Part shown: positions 17,238 through 25,031 of the stretch, piece by piece | How positions within the stretch are numbered: position 1 is the first letter of the stretch | Layout: every line of letters begins with the position of its first letter | Assembly (NCBI GenBank): GCA_964605235.1 | Contig: CAZSBB010000033.1 | Span: forward strand, 1-64,000 | Direction of reading: 5' to 3' | DNA: 64,000 bases | Source of the DNA: CAZSBB01 sp964605235 | GTDB lineage: Bacteria > Planctomycetota > Phycisphaerae > Phycisphaerales > Phycisphaeraceae | The notes under the pieces: generated by a model | What the model was told of the DNA's origin: nothing | Database searches by the model: none | Seen by the model: only the letters and a program-made list of their open reading frames with translations | Program-made: the position numbers and the translations under genes

Positions 17238-18596
17238 ATGGCTTCCTCCCCCGCGCCGCGCTGGCTCTGGCTTTCCCTGGTGACCCGCACGTTGGCGTGC
17301 GCGGCGCTGCTGGCGGCCGGCTTGCTGATCCATCACGCGCTGGTGGTCTCCGCGCCCCAGCCGGAGCGCGTGGATTTGGACACCGAGCTGCCGCAGGTCA
17401 CCGTGCTGCCGGCCCCGCAACTGACAGCGCCGCGGCAATGGCGCGGCTTTGGCAATGTGCAGGCGTACGACTCGGCGGATGTGCCCAGCCAGGTCCGCGC
17501 GTTGGTGGTGGATGTGCCCGAAGCCATCCGCCAGGGCAGCGCGGTGAGCAAAGGCGATCTGCTGGCGACGCTGGATGCCGAGGACTTCACCCGCCAGGCA
17601 CAGATCGCCAAAGAAACGCTGGCGCAGCTCGACGCCGAGCTGGCGCAACTGGAAGTCGAAGCCCAATTCCTCGCCAGTCGGCTCAAGCTGGAACAGGAAT
17701 CCGAGCAACTGGCCGCCAGTGAGTTGGCGCGTTTGGAGAAACTGCTCGCCAGCGGCGCCGCCCGGCAGCAGGATGTCGACCGCGCCCGCGAGGCGCGCAT
17801 TGCCGCCCAGCGCGCGGTGGTGTTGACCCAGGACAGCCTGGCGCGCGTCGATCCCCGCCGCGCCAGCTTGCAAGCCCGGCGCGGCGCACAGGAAACGAGT
17901 CTGCGCCTGGCGGAAGAGGATGTGCGTCGTTGCCGGATTCTCAGCCCCCTGGCGGGAGTGCTCGAAGCCGTGGATGTGGAGGAAGGCGAGCAGGTGCAGC
18001 CGGGGCAGCGCATCGCCCGCGTGGTCAGCCTCGCCCGTTTGGAGATTCTTCTGCAACTGCCGGCCGCGGCGCGCGACAGCGTGCAAGTCGGCGCGGTGGT
18101 CACGCTGGCGGGCAACGACGGCAAGATGTCCTGGACGGGCACGATCACCCGCATCAATCCCAGCAACAACGCCCAGACCCGCACCATGACCGTGTACGTG
18201 GAACTGGTGCATGAACCCGCCAACCTGAAGCTGGCGCCGGGGCAATATGTCGAAGGCGTGGTGACGATCAAAGGCAATGAGCCGCTCATCGTGCTGCCGC
18301 GCCGCGCGGTGGTGAGTGATCGGGTGATGCTCGTCGACCGCGATGGGCACATCACCAGTGCGCCGGTGGAAGTGGCGTATCCGCTGGAAATGTTCTTTCC
18401 GCAGTTGAATCTGCCCGACGACCAATGGGTGGCGTTGGCGTCGGGCGTAGAGGCGGGCCAGCAGGTGGTGGTGAACCCCGGGCGGAATGTCGTTGAAGGC
18501 ATGCGGGTGCAGCCGGTGAATGTCCGGGAGTTGGAAAACACCGTCACCCCGGCGTTCCCCACCGAACCGACCGCAGCACAGGAGGCCGGCGGGTGA
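17238..18596 (+). CDS. RND efflux periplasmic adaptor (membrane fusion protein)
   Basis: 452-residue HlyD/AcrA-type adaptor. An N-terminal hydrophobic anchor (about residues 17-33) leads to lipoyl and barrel-sandwich halves separated by a long coiled coil (about residues 105-215, rich in Ala, Leu, Glu and Gln). Beta-barrel and membrane-proximal domains follow. It would link the RND pump to an outer-membrane channel not present here. It overlaps the pump gene by 4 bp (GTGA). The TACAAT hexamer at 17147-17152 is a promoter candidate about 90 bp upstream. There is only a weak ribosome site. Confidence 0.9.
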   Translation: MASSPAPRWLWLSLVTRTLACAALLAAGLLIHHALVVSAPQPERVDLDTELPQVTVLPAPQLTAPRQWRGFGNVQAYDSADVPSQVRALVVDVPEAIRQGSAVSKGDLLATLDAEDFTRQAQIAKETLAQLDAELAQLEVEAQFLASRLKLEQESEQLAASELARLEKLLASGAARQQDVDRAREARIAAQRAVVLTQDSLARVDPRRASLQARRGAQETSLRLAEEDVRRCRILSPLAGVLEAVDVEEGEQVQPGQRIARVVSLARLEILLQLPAAARDSVQVGAVVTLAGNDGKMSWTGTITRINPSNNAQTRTMTVYVELVHEPANLKLAPGQYVEGVVTIKGNEPLIVLPRRAVVSDRVMLVDRDGHITSAPVEVAYPLEMFFPQLNLPDDQWVALASGVEAGQQVVVNPGRNVVEGMRVQPVNVRELENTVTPAFPTEPTAAQEAGG

Positions 18597-21500
18597 GCAT
18601 TCCAGGCTTCGGCGTCCGCAAGCCGGTTCCGGTGAACCTGCTGATGATCGCCATCCTGCTGGCGGGGATCACCTGCGGGCTGGGGCTGCGGCGGGAGTTC
18701 TTTCCCGAGGTGGATGCCGACTCGGCGACCGTCACGCTCACCTACCCCGGCGCTGCGCCCGAGGAGATCGAGGAAACGCTGGCGATCAAAGTGGAAGACG
18801 CGCTGGCGGACCTCGATGAAGTCGACGAGTTGACCACCACGCTCGCCGAGGGCGGCGGGGGACTGGTCGTCACCTTCCGCGACAACGTGCGCGACATTCC
18901 CCGCGCCGTGGATGAGCTCGAACGCGCCGTTGATGCCCTGACCGATCTGCCCGAGGAATCCGAACGCATCGTGGTGCGGGCGTTTGAGCCGTCCATCCCG
19001 GTGATTCGCCTCTCGGCGTATGGCGAGGTCGAGGAACTGCTGCTCAAGCGCACCATCCGCGCCATCGCCGATGAGTTGCGCGGGCTCAAGGGCATGGGCG
19101 ATGTCGTGCTCGACGGCGTGCGCGACTACGAAATCAGCGTGGAGTTCAACCAGGCGGCGCTCATCAAACATGGGCTGAGCCTGCCCGCCGCGGCGGCGCA
19201 GATTCGCGCGGAGATGGCGGAAATCCCCGGCGGGACCGTACGCAGCCACACCGGCAACGTGAAGGTGCGCACGCTGGGCGTCGCCGAGCGCGCCCAGGCC
19301 ATCCGTCACATCGTGCTGCGGGCGTGGACCACCGGCGAAACCGTGCAGGTGGGCGAAGTGGCGACCGTGCGCGAAACCTTCGTCGATGAAGACCTGCGCA
19401 CACGCTTCAACGGTCAGCCGGGGGTCGGCGTCACCGTGCTCAAGCTGGGCGATCAGGACATCGTGAAAATGGCGGAGATGGTCCGCGCCTATGTCGCCGG
19501 CCGCAACGGTGAACCTTACGCCCCAGCGCTGCTTGATCGACTGGTGCGCCCGCACAAGCAGGTCGCCTACGACCTGGGCGTCAACTCCCCCGTTCCCCTG
19601 CCGCGCGGCATTCGCCTGGCGACCAGCTCCGACTACGCCCGCTTTGTCGAAGGTCGCCTGTCGCTGCTGACGCGCAATGCGCTGCAGGGCTTTACGCTGG
19701 TGTTCGCCACGCTGCTGTTCTTCCTCAACTGGCGCGCGGCGTTCTGGGTCGCCATGGGGTTGACCACCGCCATCGCCGGCACGCTGGTGCTGATGTTCAC
19801 GCTGGGGGTGACGCTGAACCTGCTGACCATGTTCGGCCTGATCCTGGTCATCGGCCTGCTGGTCGACGACGGCATCGTGGTCAGCGAGAACATTCAGCAA
19901 CGCCACGATCAGGGTGAGCCGGCACTGGTCGCCGCCACGCGCGGCGCGGAGGAAGTGTTCTGGCCGGTGGTCGCCACGGTGCTCACCAGCATCGTCGCGT
20001 TTCTGCCGCTCAAATTCATTCAGGGTCGCATCGGCGATCTGATGGGCGCGCTGCCGGCGGTGGTGATGTGTTCCCTGAGCATGAGCCTGATCGAAGCCCT
20101 GCTCATCCTGCCCAGCCACATGGGTCATACGCTGATTCACCGCGATCGGCAGCGCCCCGGCCGGTGGTTGAATCTGCTGCGGCGCTTCGAGCAGGTGCGC
20201 GACCGCATCATCTACCAGCGCGTGATTCCCGCGTATGGCCGGGTGATCGCCTGGTGCCTGCATTACCGCTATGTGAGCGTGTGCATCGCCCTGTGTGTTC
20301 TGCTGATCAGCGTCGGACTGGTCAAGGGCGGGCGCGTGCGCTACACCTTCATCGACCGGGCGGACGCCGAGACGGTCATCGTCGATCTGCGCATGCCCAT
20401 CGGCACGCCCATTGACCGCACCAGTACCGTGCTCAAGCAGATCGAAGCCGCCTGCCTGGCAGAGCCGGAGGTCAAGCGCATCGAAACCATCGCCGGCCAG
20501 CGGTTCAACATCGACACCGGCTCCAGCGATGCGTTCGCCCCGCATGTCGGGCAGATGTTCGTCGAACTGGCGCTGACCGAGGAGCGTGACCGCCTGTCAT
20601 CGGAAGTGATCGCCGCGATTCGCCGGAACCTGCGCGGCAAGATCACCGACATCGACCGTCTGCGCTTCAGCGAAATCTCCGGCGGTCCCGGCGGCCCGGA
20701 CATCACCCTGCAGGTGCGCGGGCATGATCTGGACCGCATGGACCAACTGGTGCGGCTGATCAAGACCGAGTTGAACAATTACGACGGCGTGTTCGACGTG
20801 GCGGATGACAACGAGCTGGGCCAGCGCGAATTGCAGATTACGCTCAAGCCCGGCGCAGCCGCGCTGGGGTTCACCGTCGATGAGGTCGCCCGGCAGGTGC
20901 GCGGGGCGCTGTATGGCATTGAAGCCCATGTGTATGCCGCCAATCGCGAGGACATCGAAGTCCGCGTGCGCCTCGACGAGCACACCCGCCGCAGCCAGGC
21001 GGCAATCGAACAGCTCTGGCTCATCACGCCCAGCGGGCAGGCGGCGCCGCTGAGCGAAATCGCCAGCGTGCGCGAAGGCGTCACCTATGCCGCCATCAAG
21101 CGCGTGGACCGGCTGCGCAATATCAGCGTCACCGCCGACGTGGACACCCACCTGCAGCCCGAGCGCATCGTCGCCCGCTTGCCCGTCGAGCAATGGCGCC
21201 AGGCGTTTCCCGATCTGCACCTCAAACTCGGCGGCCGACAGGAGCAGGAGCGCGACGCCTTCAACTCGCTGCCCTACGGCTTCGCCGCCGCGGCGGTGAT
21301 GATCTACGTCATCCTCGCCTGGCTTTTTTCCAGCTACATTCAGCCCATTGCCGTGATGCTGGCGATCCCCTTCAGCCTCGTGGGCGCGATCCTGGGCCAC
21401 GGCATCATGGGCTTTCCCATCACCTTCCTGAGCATCATCGGCTTCGTGGCGCTCAGCGGCGTGGTGGTCAATGACTCGCTCATCCTCGTCGAGTTCTTCA

Positions 21501-21871
21501 ACCGCGCCCGCGCCGAAGGAGCGAGCCTGAACGACGCGCTGGTTGCCGCGGGCAAAGCGCGCCTGCGCGCCATCATCCTCACCTCGCTGACCACCATCTT
21601 CGGCCTGATGCCGCTGATGCTCGAACAATCCTTCCAGGCACGCTTCATGATCCCCATGGCGATCTCCATCAGCTTCGGTCTCGCCAGCGCGACTTTGCTG
21701 ATTCTCTTCGTGCTGCCCTGCATCATGGTGATCGTGGATGACATGAAAGCGGTGCTGCACTTCGCCTGGCATGGTCGCACCCGCACCCAGACCGCCGCGG
21801 CGCTGGCGCAGCGCGATCTGGAAATCGCCCAGGCGCACCACACCCATGGCCGGACCGAGGAAAGCCGCTAA
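18593..21871 (+). CDS. RND-type efflux permease (AcrB/MexF-like)
   Basis: 1092-residue inner-membrane RND pump. It has the standard architecture: TM1 (about 12-30), a large periplasmic loop, TM2-6, a second loop, and TM8-12 with the C-terminus at about 1070. TM4 carries LLVDDGIVVSENI, with the paired proton-relay aspartates. The start is GTG, coupled to the adaptor stop. It should export drugs, lipids or metals by proton antiport. The amino-acid pattern is closer to the multidrug and hydrophobe branch than to metal (CusA) pumps, but the substrate is unknown. No TolC homologue is adjacent. Confidence 0.94.
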   Translation: MSIPGFGVRKPVPVNLLMIAILLAGITCGLGLRREFFPEVDADSATVTLTYPGAAPEEIEETLAIKVEDALADLDEVDELTTTLAEGGGGLVVTFRDNVRDIPRAVDELERAVDALTDLPEESERIVVRAFEPSIPVIRLSAYGEVEELLLKRTIRAIADELRGLKGMGDVVLDGVRDYEISVEFNQAALIKHGLSLPAAAAQIRAEMAEIPGGTVRSHTGNVKVRTLGVAERAQAIRHIVLRAWTTGETVQVGEVATVRETFVDEDLRTRFNGQPGVGVTVLKLGDQDIVKMAEMVRAYVAGRNGEPYAPALLDRLVRPHKQVAYDLGVNSPVPLPRGIRLATSSDYARFVEGRLSLLTRNALQGFTLVFATLLFFLNWRAAFWVAMGLTTAIAGTLVLMFTLGVTLNLLTMFGLILVIGLLVDDGIVVSENIQQRHDQGEPALVAATRGAEEVFWPVVATVLTSIVAFLPLKFIQGRIGDLMGALPAVVMCSLSMSLIEALLILPSHMGHTLIHRDRQRPGRWLNLLRRFEQVRDRIIYQRVIPAYGRVIAWCLHYRYVSVCIALCVLLISVGLVKGGRVRYTFIDRADAETVIVDLRMPIGTPIDRTSTVLKQIEAACLAEPEVKRIETIAGQRFNIDTGSSDAFAPHVGQMFVELALTEERDRLSSEVIAAIRRNLRGKITDIDRLRFSEISGGPGGPDITLQVRGHDLDRMDQLVRLIKTELNNYDGVFDVADDNELGQRELQITLKPGAAALGFTVDEVARQVRGALYGIEAHVYAANREDIEVRVRLDEHTRRSQAAIEQLWLITPSGQAAPLSEIASVREGVTYAAIKRVDRLRNISVTADVDTHLQPERIVARLPVEQWRQAFPDLHLKLGGRQEQERDAFNSLPYGFAAAAVMIYVILAWLFSSYIQPIAVMLAIPFSLVGAILGHGIMGFPITFLSIIGFVALSGVVVNDSLILVEFFNRARAEGASLNDALVAAGKARLRAIILTSLTTIFGLMPLMLEQSFQARFMIPMAISISFGLASATLLILFVLPCIMVIVDDMKAVLHFAWHGRTRTQTAAALAQRDLEIAQAHHTHGRTEESR

Positions 21872-21921
21872 ACTGACGGGGTGATCCGTCGATTTTCGCG
21901 GCGGCCCGTGGAGCCAGCAGC

Positions 21922-22449
21922 ATGGACCAACGCCTGACCCGTCGTGCCTTCACCGTCACCGCCGCCGGCGCGCTGGTGTCGCTGACCGTACTGGGCTGCA
22001 CGAAAGAGGAATCCGCGCCGACCGCCGACGGAGCCGCCCCGGCCGGGGAGGACAAAGCCAGCAAGAAGAAAAAGAAACCGGCGGTCCCCGCGGCACCGTT
22101 TCTGGTGGGCGCGCTGGAGCAATACCGCACCGTCGGCATCCACCCGCAGTACAACGATCCGCAGCGCGTCTGGCTGGTCAGCGATGGCGCCAGGCTCATC
22201 GCGCTGCTGGATGTCTGCACGCACTCGTCCTGCGGCCTGCTGTGGGATGAAGAGCAAAAAAACCTCAAATGTCCCTGTCACCTGAGCCATTTTGATCTCG
22301 CCGGCCAACCGCTCAAGGGTTCCAAAGCCGATGAGCCGCTCGACCGCCTGGCGCTGTCGATCCAGGATGGCCAGGTGCAGGTTGATCCGACCATTCGCTT
22401 CAACAGCACGGAATGGGACAAGCCCGGCGCAGCCCTGCCGCTGGGTTGA
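21922..22449 (+). CDS. Tat-exported Rieske [2Fe-2S] lipoprotein
   Basis: 175-residue protein starting MDQRLTRRAFTV, a twin-arginine signal, and continuing to VLGC, a lipobox with C26. A linker containing KKKKK follows. The Rieske domain has C99-T-H101 with S-S-C104, and C117-P-C119-H120. Cluster ligands are C99, H101, C117 and H120, and C104-C119 would form the disulfide typical of high-potential Rieske proteins. It is thus a folded, lipid-anchored redox protein on the outer side of the membrane. The ATG has GGAG nine bases upstream. The next gene starts 21 bp downstream. No cytochrome b is nearby, so the partner is unknown. Confidence 0.88.
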   Translation: MDQRLTRRAFTVTAAGALVSLTVLGCTKEESAPTADGAAPAGEDKASKKKKKPAVPAAPFLVGALEQYRTVGIHPQYNDPQRVWLVSDGARLIALLDVCTHSSCGLLWDEEQKNLKCPCHLSHFDLAGQPLKGSKADEPLDRLALSIQDGQVQVDPTIRFNSTEWDKPGAALPLG

Positions 22450-22470
22450 TCGCCTTGCCCTGGAGTTTCC

Positions 22471-22965
22471 ATGCCGCTGACGACCCTGCCTGACGAACTG
22501 GACCTGTTGCTGGCGCCGCTCTGGCAACAACTGCCGTTGCATGAAGCCATGAGCGCCCTGTGTCCGCACGCCCCGGCGGGCGAATCGCTCGAAGCGATGG
22601 TGCAGGAACTGACCCGAGAACCGCTCCTCAAAGCCAATCCCGCGCTGGCGGCCGGGCTTTGGTTGTATGTCGATGACCTGAACCGCAGCCATCGGGTCAG
22701 CCAGAAAATCGAAACCCCCACCGGCAGCTACTGGCACGGCATCATGCACCGCCGCGAGGGCGATTTCTCCAACAGCCACTACTGGTTCAATCGCGTCGGC
22801 GAGCACCCGGCGCTGGTGCGCGTGGGCGATGACTACGACCCGCACGCGTTCGTCGATGCTGCCGCCGCGGCTCAGGCCCGGCATGAAAATCCCGGCCGGC
22901 TGATCGAACTGCAGCGCCGCGAATGGGCGGTGCTCTTCGCCTGGTGCGCCCGCCAGGCGTCCTGA
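22471..22965 (+). CDS. Conserved-looking hypothetical protein
   Basis: 164-residue soluble protein without signal or membrane segments. The central part, GSYWHGIMHRREGDFSN followed by HYWFNRVGEHP, looks strongly constrained, with several His and aromatic residues that could bind a metal or ligand. Comparable proteins are known only as hypotheticals, to my recollection mainly in planctomycetes and acidobacteria. It follows the Rieske gene with a 21-bp gap, so co-transcription is likely. No function assigned. Confidence 0.7.
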   Translation: MPLTTLPDELDLLLAPLWQQLPLHEAMSALCPHAPAGESLEAMVQELTREPLLKANPALAAGLWLYVDDLNRSHRVSQKIETPTGSYWHGIMHRREGDFSNSHYWFNRVGEHPALVRVGDDYDPHAFVDAAAAAQARHENPGRLIELQRREWAVLFAWCARQAS

Positions 22966-23048
22966 CGACGCGCCGTCATCCAAAAATCTGATGACGCTAT
23001 CACCGGTTTGTATTGGGAACCGCGCAGCCCCACTTCTACCGTGGGGAC

Positions 23049-23273
23049 ATGAAAACGCTCCTGCCCCAACCGCGTGCCGCTGACGGCATCATCAACTTCC
23101 ACTCACCCCGCGAAAGCGTGGCGACGCGCTGCTGGCGCTGGCTGACCGCCAAATCACGTCAGACGCCGACCGTGCGGATTCACGTGCTGAGCGATCCAGT
23201 CGCCGTTCCACCCCGCCGCACCGGCGAGCGTAGAATCATGCTCCACGGCCGACTGATTCGCATTCGGCCGTGA
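23049..23273 (+). CDS. Possible small protein upstream of LysR regulator
   Basis: 74 codons from ATG 23049, with a GTGGGGA site just upstream. Codon third positions are mostly G or C, as in real genes of this genome. No signal or transmembrane segment and no known motif. The frame could instead be an untranslated leader, because the hairpin at 23245-23271 overlaps its end. Confidence 0.4.
   Translation: MKTLLPQPRAADGIINFHSPRESVATRCWRWLTAKSRQTPTVRIHVLSDPVAVPPRRTGERRIMLHGRLIRIRP
23245..23271. other. Hairpin upstream of LysR gene
   Basis: An 8-bp perfect stem (ACGGCCGA/TCGGCCGT) with an 11-base loop. No T-run follows, so it is not a clear terminator. It may be an attenuator or operator-like structure for the LysR gene 16 bp downstream. 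Confidence 0.4.
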
Positions 23274-23286
23274 CCGGAGTCTGGGC

Positions 23287-24240
23287 ATGGAGCTTTACCA
23301 ACTGCGCGCCTTTGCCGCGGTCGCCGAGGAAGGCAATGTGACCCGCGCCGCCGAGCGCCTGTTCACCAGCCAGCCGGCGGTCAGCGCCCAGATCAAAGCC
23401 CTCGAACAGGAGTTCGGCTTCGAGCTGTTCCTGCGCACCCCGGCGGGCATGCGCCTGACCCCCGACGGCGATCGCCTGCTGCAACAGACCCGCAGCCTGC
23501 TGCAACAGGCGCGCGGCATGGAAGAGCTGGCGCGCCATCTGCGCGACGGCGCCGGTGGGACGCTGCGCATCGGCTTGAACTGTCCAGTCACCCGGCTGCG
23601 CTTTGATGAACTGGCGCGCCAACTGCTGGCGCAACATCCACAGCTGCAACTGCACGTCAGCAGCGCCGCCACCGGCGAAATCGTGCGCCGGCTCAAGACA
23701 TTCACGCTTGACGTCGGCTTCGGCGAAGGTCCGTTGCCGACCGAGCTGCACGGCGTGGCGCTGCCGGATACGCAGGTGCGGGTGATCGTGCCCCGCGCCT
23801 GGGAGCTCGACGACCGCACCGCCGACTGGTCCGCACTGGCGCGCCGGCCGTGGGTTTTCGCCTCCACCGATTGCTCGTACTACCGGCTGATGGAGCGCCT
23901 CAGCCAGGAGCACGGGCTGCAGCTTCAGGAACAGTTCCGGGTGGATGAGGAAGGCACCACGGTGCAGTTTGTCCAGAGCGGACTGGCGGCTTCCCTCACC
24001 GATCTGCAGACCGCCGAGCACGCGGTGGCCGGTGGTCAGGCGGTGATCTGGCCGCATTTCCAGGCGAACTTGCCCCACCAGGCGATCGCCCTGGCGCACC
24101 GCGCCCAGGAGCCGGCGATCGCCACGTTTTTTGCCGCCTGCCAGCGGGTGTTTCCCCGCAGTGACGTCCCTGCCGCTGCGTCCAGGCTGCCCCGCGCCGA
24201 CCGAGCGCCGCGTCGGTCGCGCTATCGCACCTTGCCGTGA
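23287..24240 (+). CDS. LysR-family transcriptional regulator
   Basis: 317-residue LTTR. The N-terminal winged helix-turn-helix spans about residues 1-60 (AAERLFTSQPAVSAQIKALE). A linker helix with QQTRSLLQQARGMEE and a two-lobe substrate-binding domain follow (about residues 90-300). It should act as a tetramer on a promoter with a T-N11-A-type box. Its stop overlaps a possible GTG start of the LRAT-domain gene, so the regulator may control or accompany that gene. The effector is unknown. Confidence 0.9.
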   Translation: MELYQLRAFAAVAEEGNVTRAAERLFTSQPAVSAQIKALEQEFGFELFLRTPAGMRLTPDGDRLLQQTRSLLQQARGMEELARHLRDGAGGTLRIGLNCPVTRLRFDELARQLLAQHPQLQLHVSSAATGEIVRRLKTFTLDVGFGEGPLPTELHGVALPDTQVRVIVPRAWELDDRTADWSALARRPWVFASTDCSYYRLMERLSQEHGLQLQEQFRVDEEGTTVQFVQSGLAASLTDLQTAEHAVAGGQAVIWPHFQANLPHQAIALAHRAQEPAIATFFAACQRVFPRSDVPAAASRLPRADRAPRRSRYRTLP

Positions 24241-24785
24241 ATGGCGGCATGCTTCGCACTGGACATTCCCCGCAGCGCGACAACAATTCAATAGACGGCG
24301 TCAGCTATCTGCCGTCGCTGGAAAGGCAGGCGTCCGTGGGTCGCATTCGCCGCGAACAGTTGCAGCCGGGGGATCATGTGTACCGCACCGCCTGGTGTGG
24401 CTGCGTGCCGTTTCATCATCACGGCATTTATGTCGGCGCCGATGCGGTGGTGCATTACGACGGACAGCCCGGCCAGCGCACGCAGGGCAAGGTCGTGCGC
24501 ACCTCGCTGGCGGAGTTTCTGGAAGGGCATTCGCTGCGCCGGCGCCGGCACCACGCGGCGGGATTGCCGCCGGCGACGGTCGTTCGCCGGGCGGTCGAGC
24601 GCGTGGGCGAGGACGACTATCACATCGTCTGGAACAACTGCGAACACTTCGCCACCTGGTGCTGCACGGGCACAGCGCGCAGCAGTCAGGTGAAACTGGT
24701 GAGCCAGGCGGCGCTGGGCGTGGCGAGCGCGGCCGTGGTGTTCCTGGCGCGCCGGGCGGTGGAGCGCCGCCGGGTGGTGCGGTGA
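24237..24785 (+). CDS. LRAT-domain (NlpC/P60-superfamily) protein
   Basis: 182-residue protein. The domain begins LQPGDHVYR and carries the conserved histidine in HHGIYVG and the catalytic motif NNCEHFATWC (NCEH box). In eukaryotic LRAT and HRASLS proteins this fold transfers acyl groups via a cysteine. In bacteria it is often a cysteine hydrolase or acyltransferase. A C-terminal hydrophobic segment (about residues 157-170) may anchor it. The GTG at 24237 overlaps the LysR stop (GTGA), a coupling form also used by the RND gene. ATG 24249 and GTG 24335 are alternative starts, and none has a convincing ribosome site. Confidence 0.83.
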   Translation: MNGGMLRTGHSPQRDNNSIDGVSYLPSLERQASVGRIRREQLQPGDHVYRTAWCGCVPFHHHGIYVGADAVVHYDGQPGQRTQGKVVRTSLAEFLEGHSLRRRRHHAAGLPPATVVRRAVERVGEDDYHIVWNNCEHFATWCCTGTARSSQVKLVSQAALGVASAAVVFLARRAVERRRVVR

Positions 24786-24796
24786 CGGTATTATGA

Positions 24797-25020
24797 ATAC
24801 GAGCCGGAAGCGTCAGCGACGGGCAGGGCGCTTGAATGCCGTGCGTTGTTCTCGTGAAGCACAGGTCGTTGGTGCACCGGGCGCCCTACCCCTCGCTCAC
24901 GCTTCGGGCTCGTTATGGTGCCGACGGGCAGGGCGCTTGAATGCCGTGCGTTGTTCTGGTGAAGCACCGGTTGTTGGTCCGCCGGGCGCCGTGCCCCTCG
25001 CTCACGCTTCGGGCTCGTTC
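24797..25020. repeat. Tandem 105-bp palindromic repeat (REP-like), two units
   Basis: Units begin at 24817 and 24922 with a period of 105 bp. Each ends in CGCTCACGCTTCGGGCTCGTT. The left flank carries the inverted form GAGCCGGAAGCGTCAGCG. Related arms occur at 51306-51422. Confidence 0.85.
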
Positions 25021-25031
25021 GCGCGTGGGGA

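Noticed and set aside
17333..20545. A 1070-residue open frame on the minus strand opposite the RND genes
   Set aside because: It is a shadow of the RND adaptor and pump genes in high-GC DNA. The protein is rich in Arg, His and Gln without any domain, while the + strand encodes clear RND proteins.
23245..23271. Terminator before LysR
   Set aside because: The hairpin has an 11-base loop and no T-run; kept only as a structural feature.
24797..25020. CRISPR array
   Set aside because: Only two units of 105 bp with no spacers and with inverted arms; a REP-type palindrome explains it.
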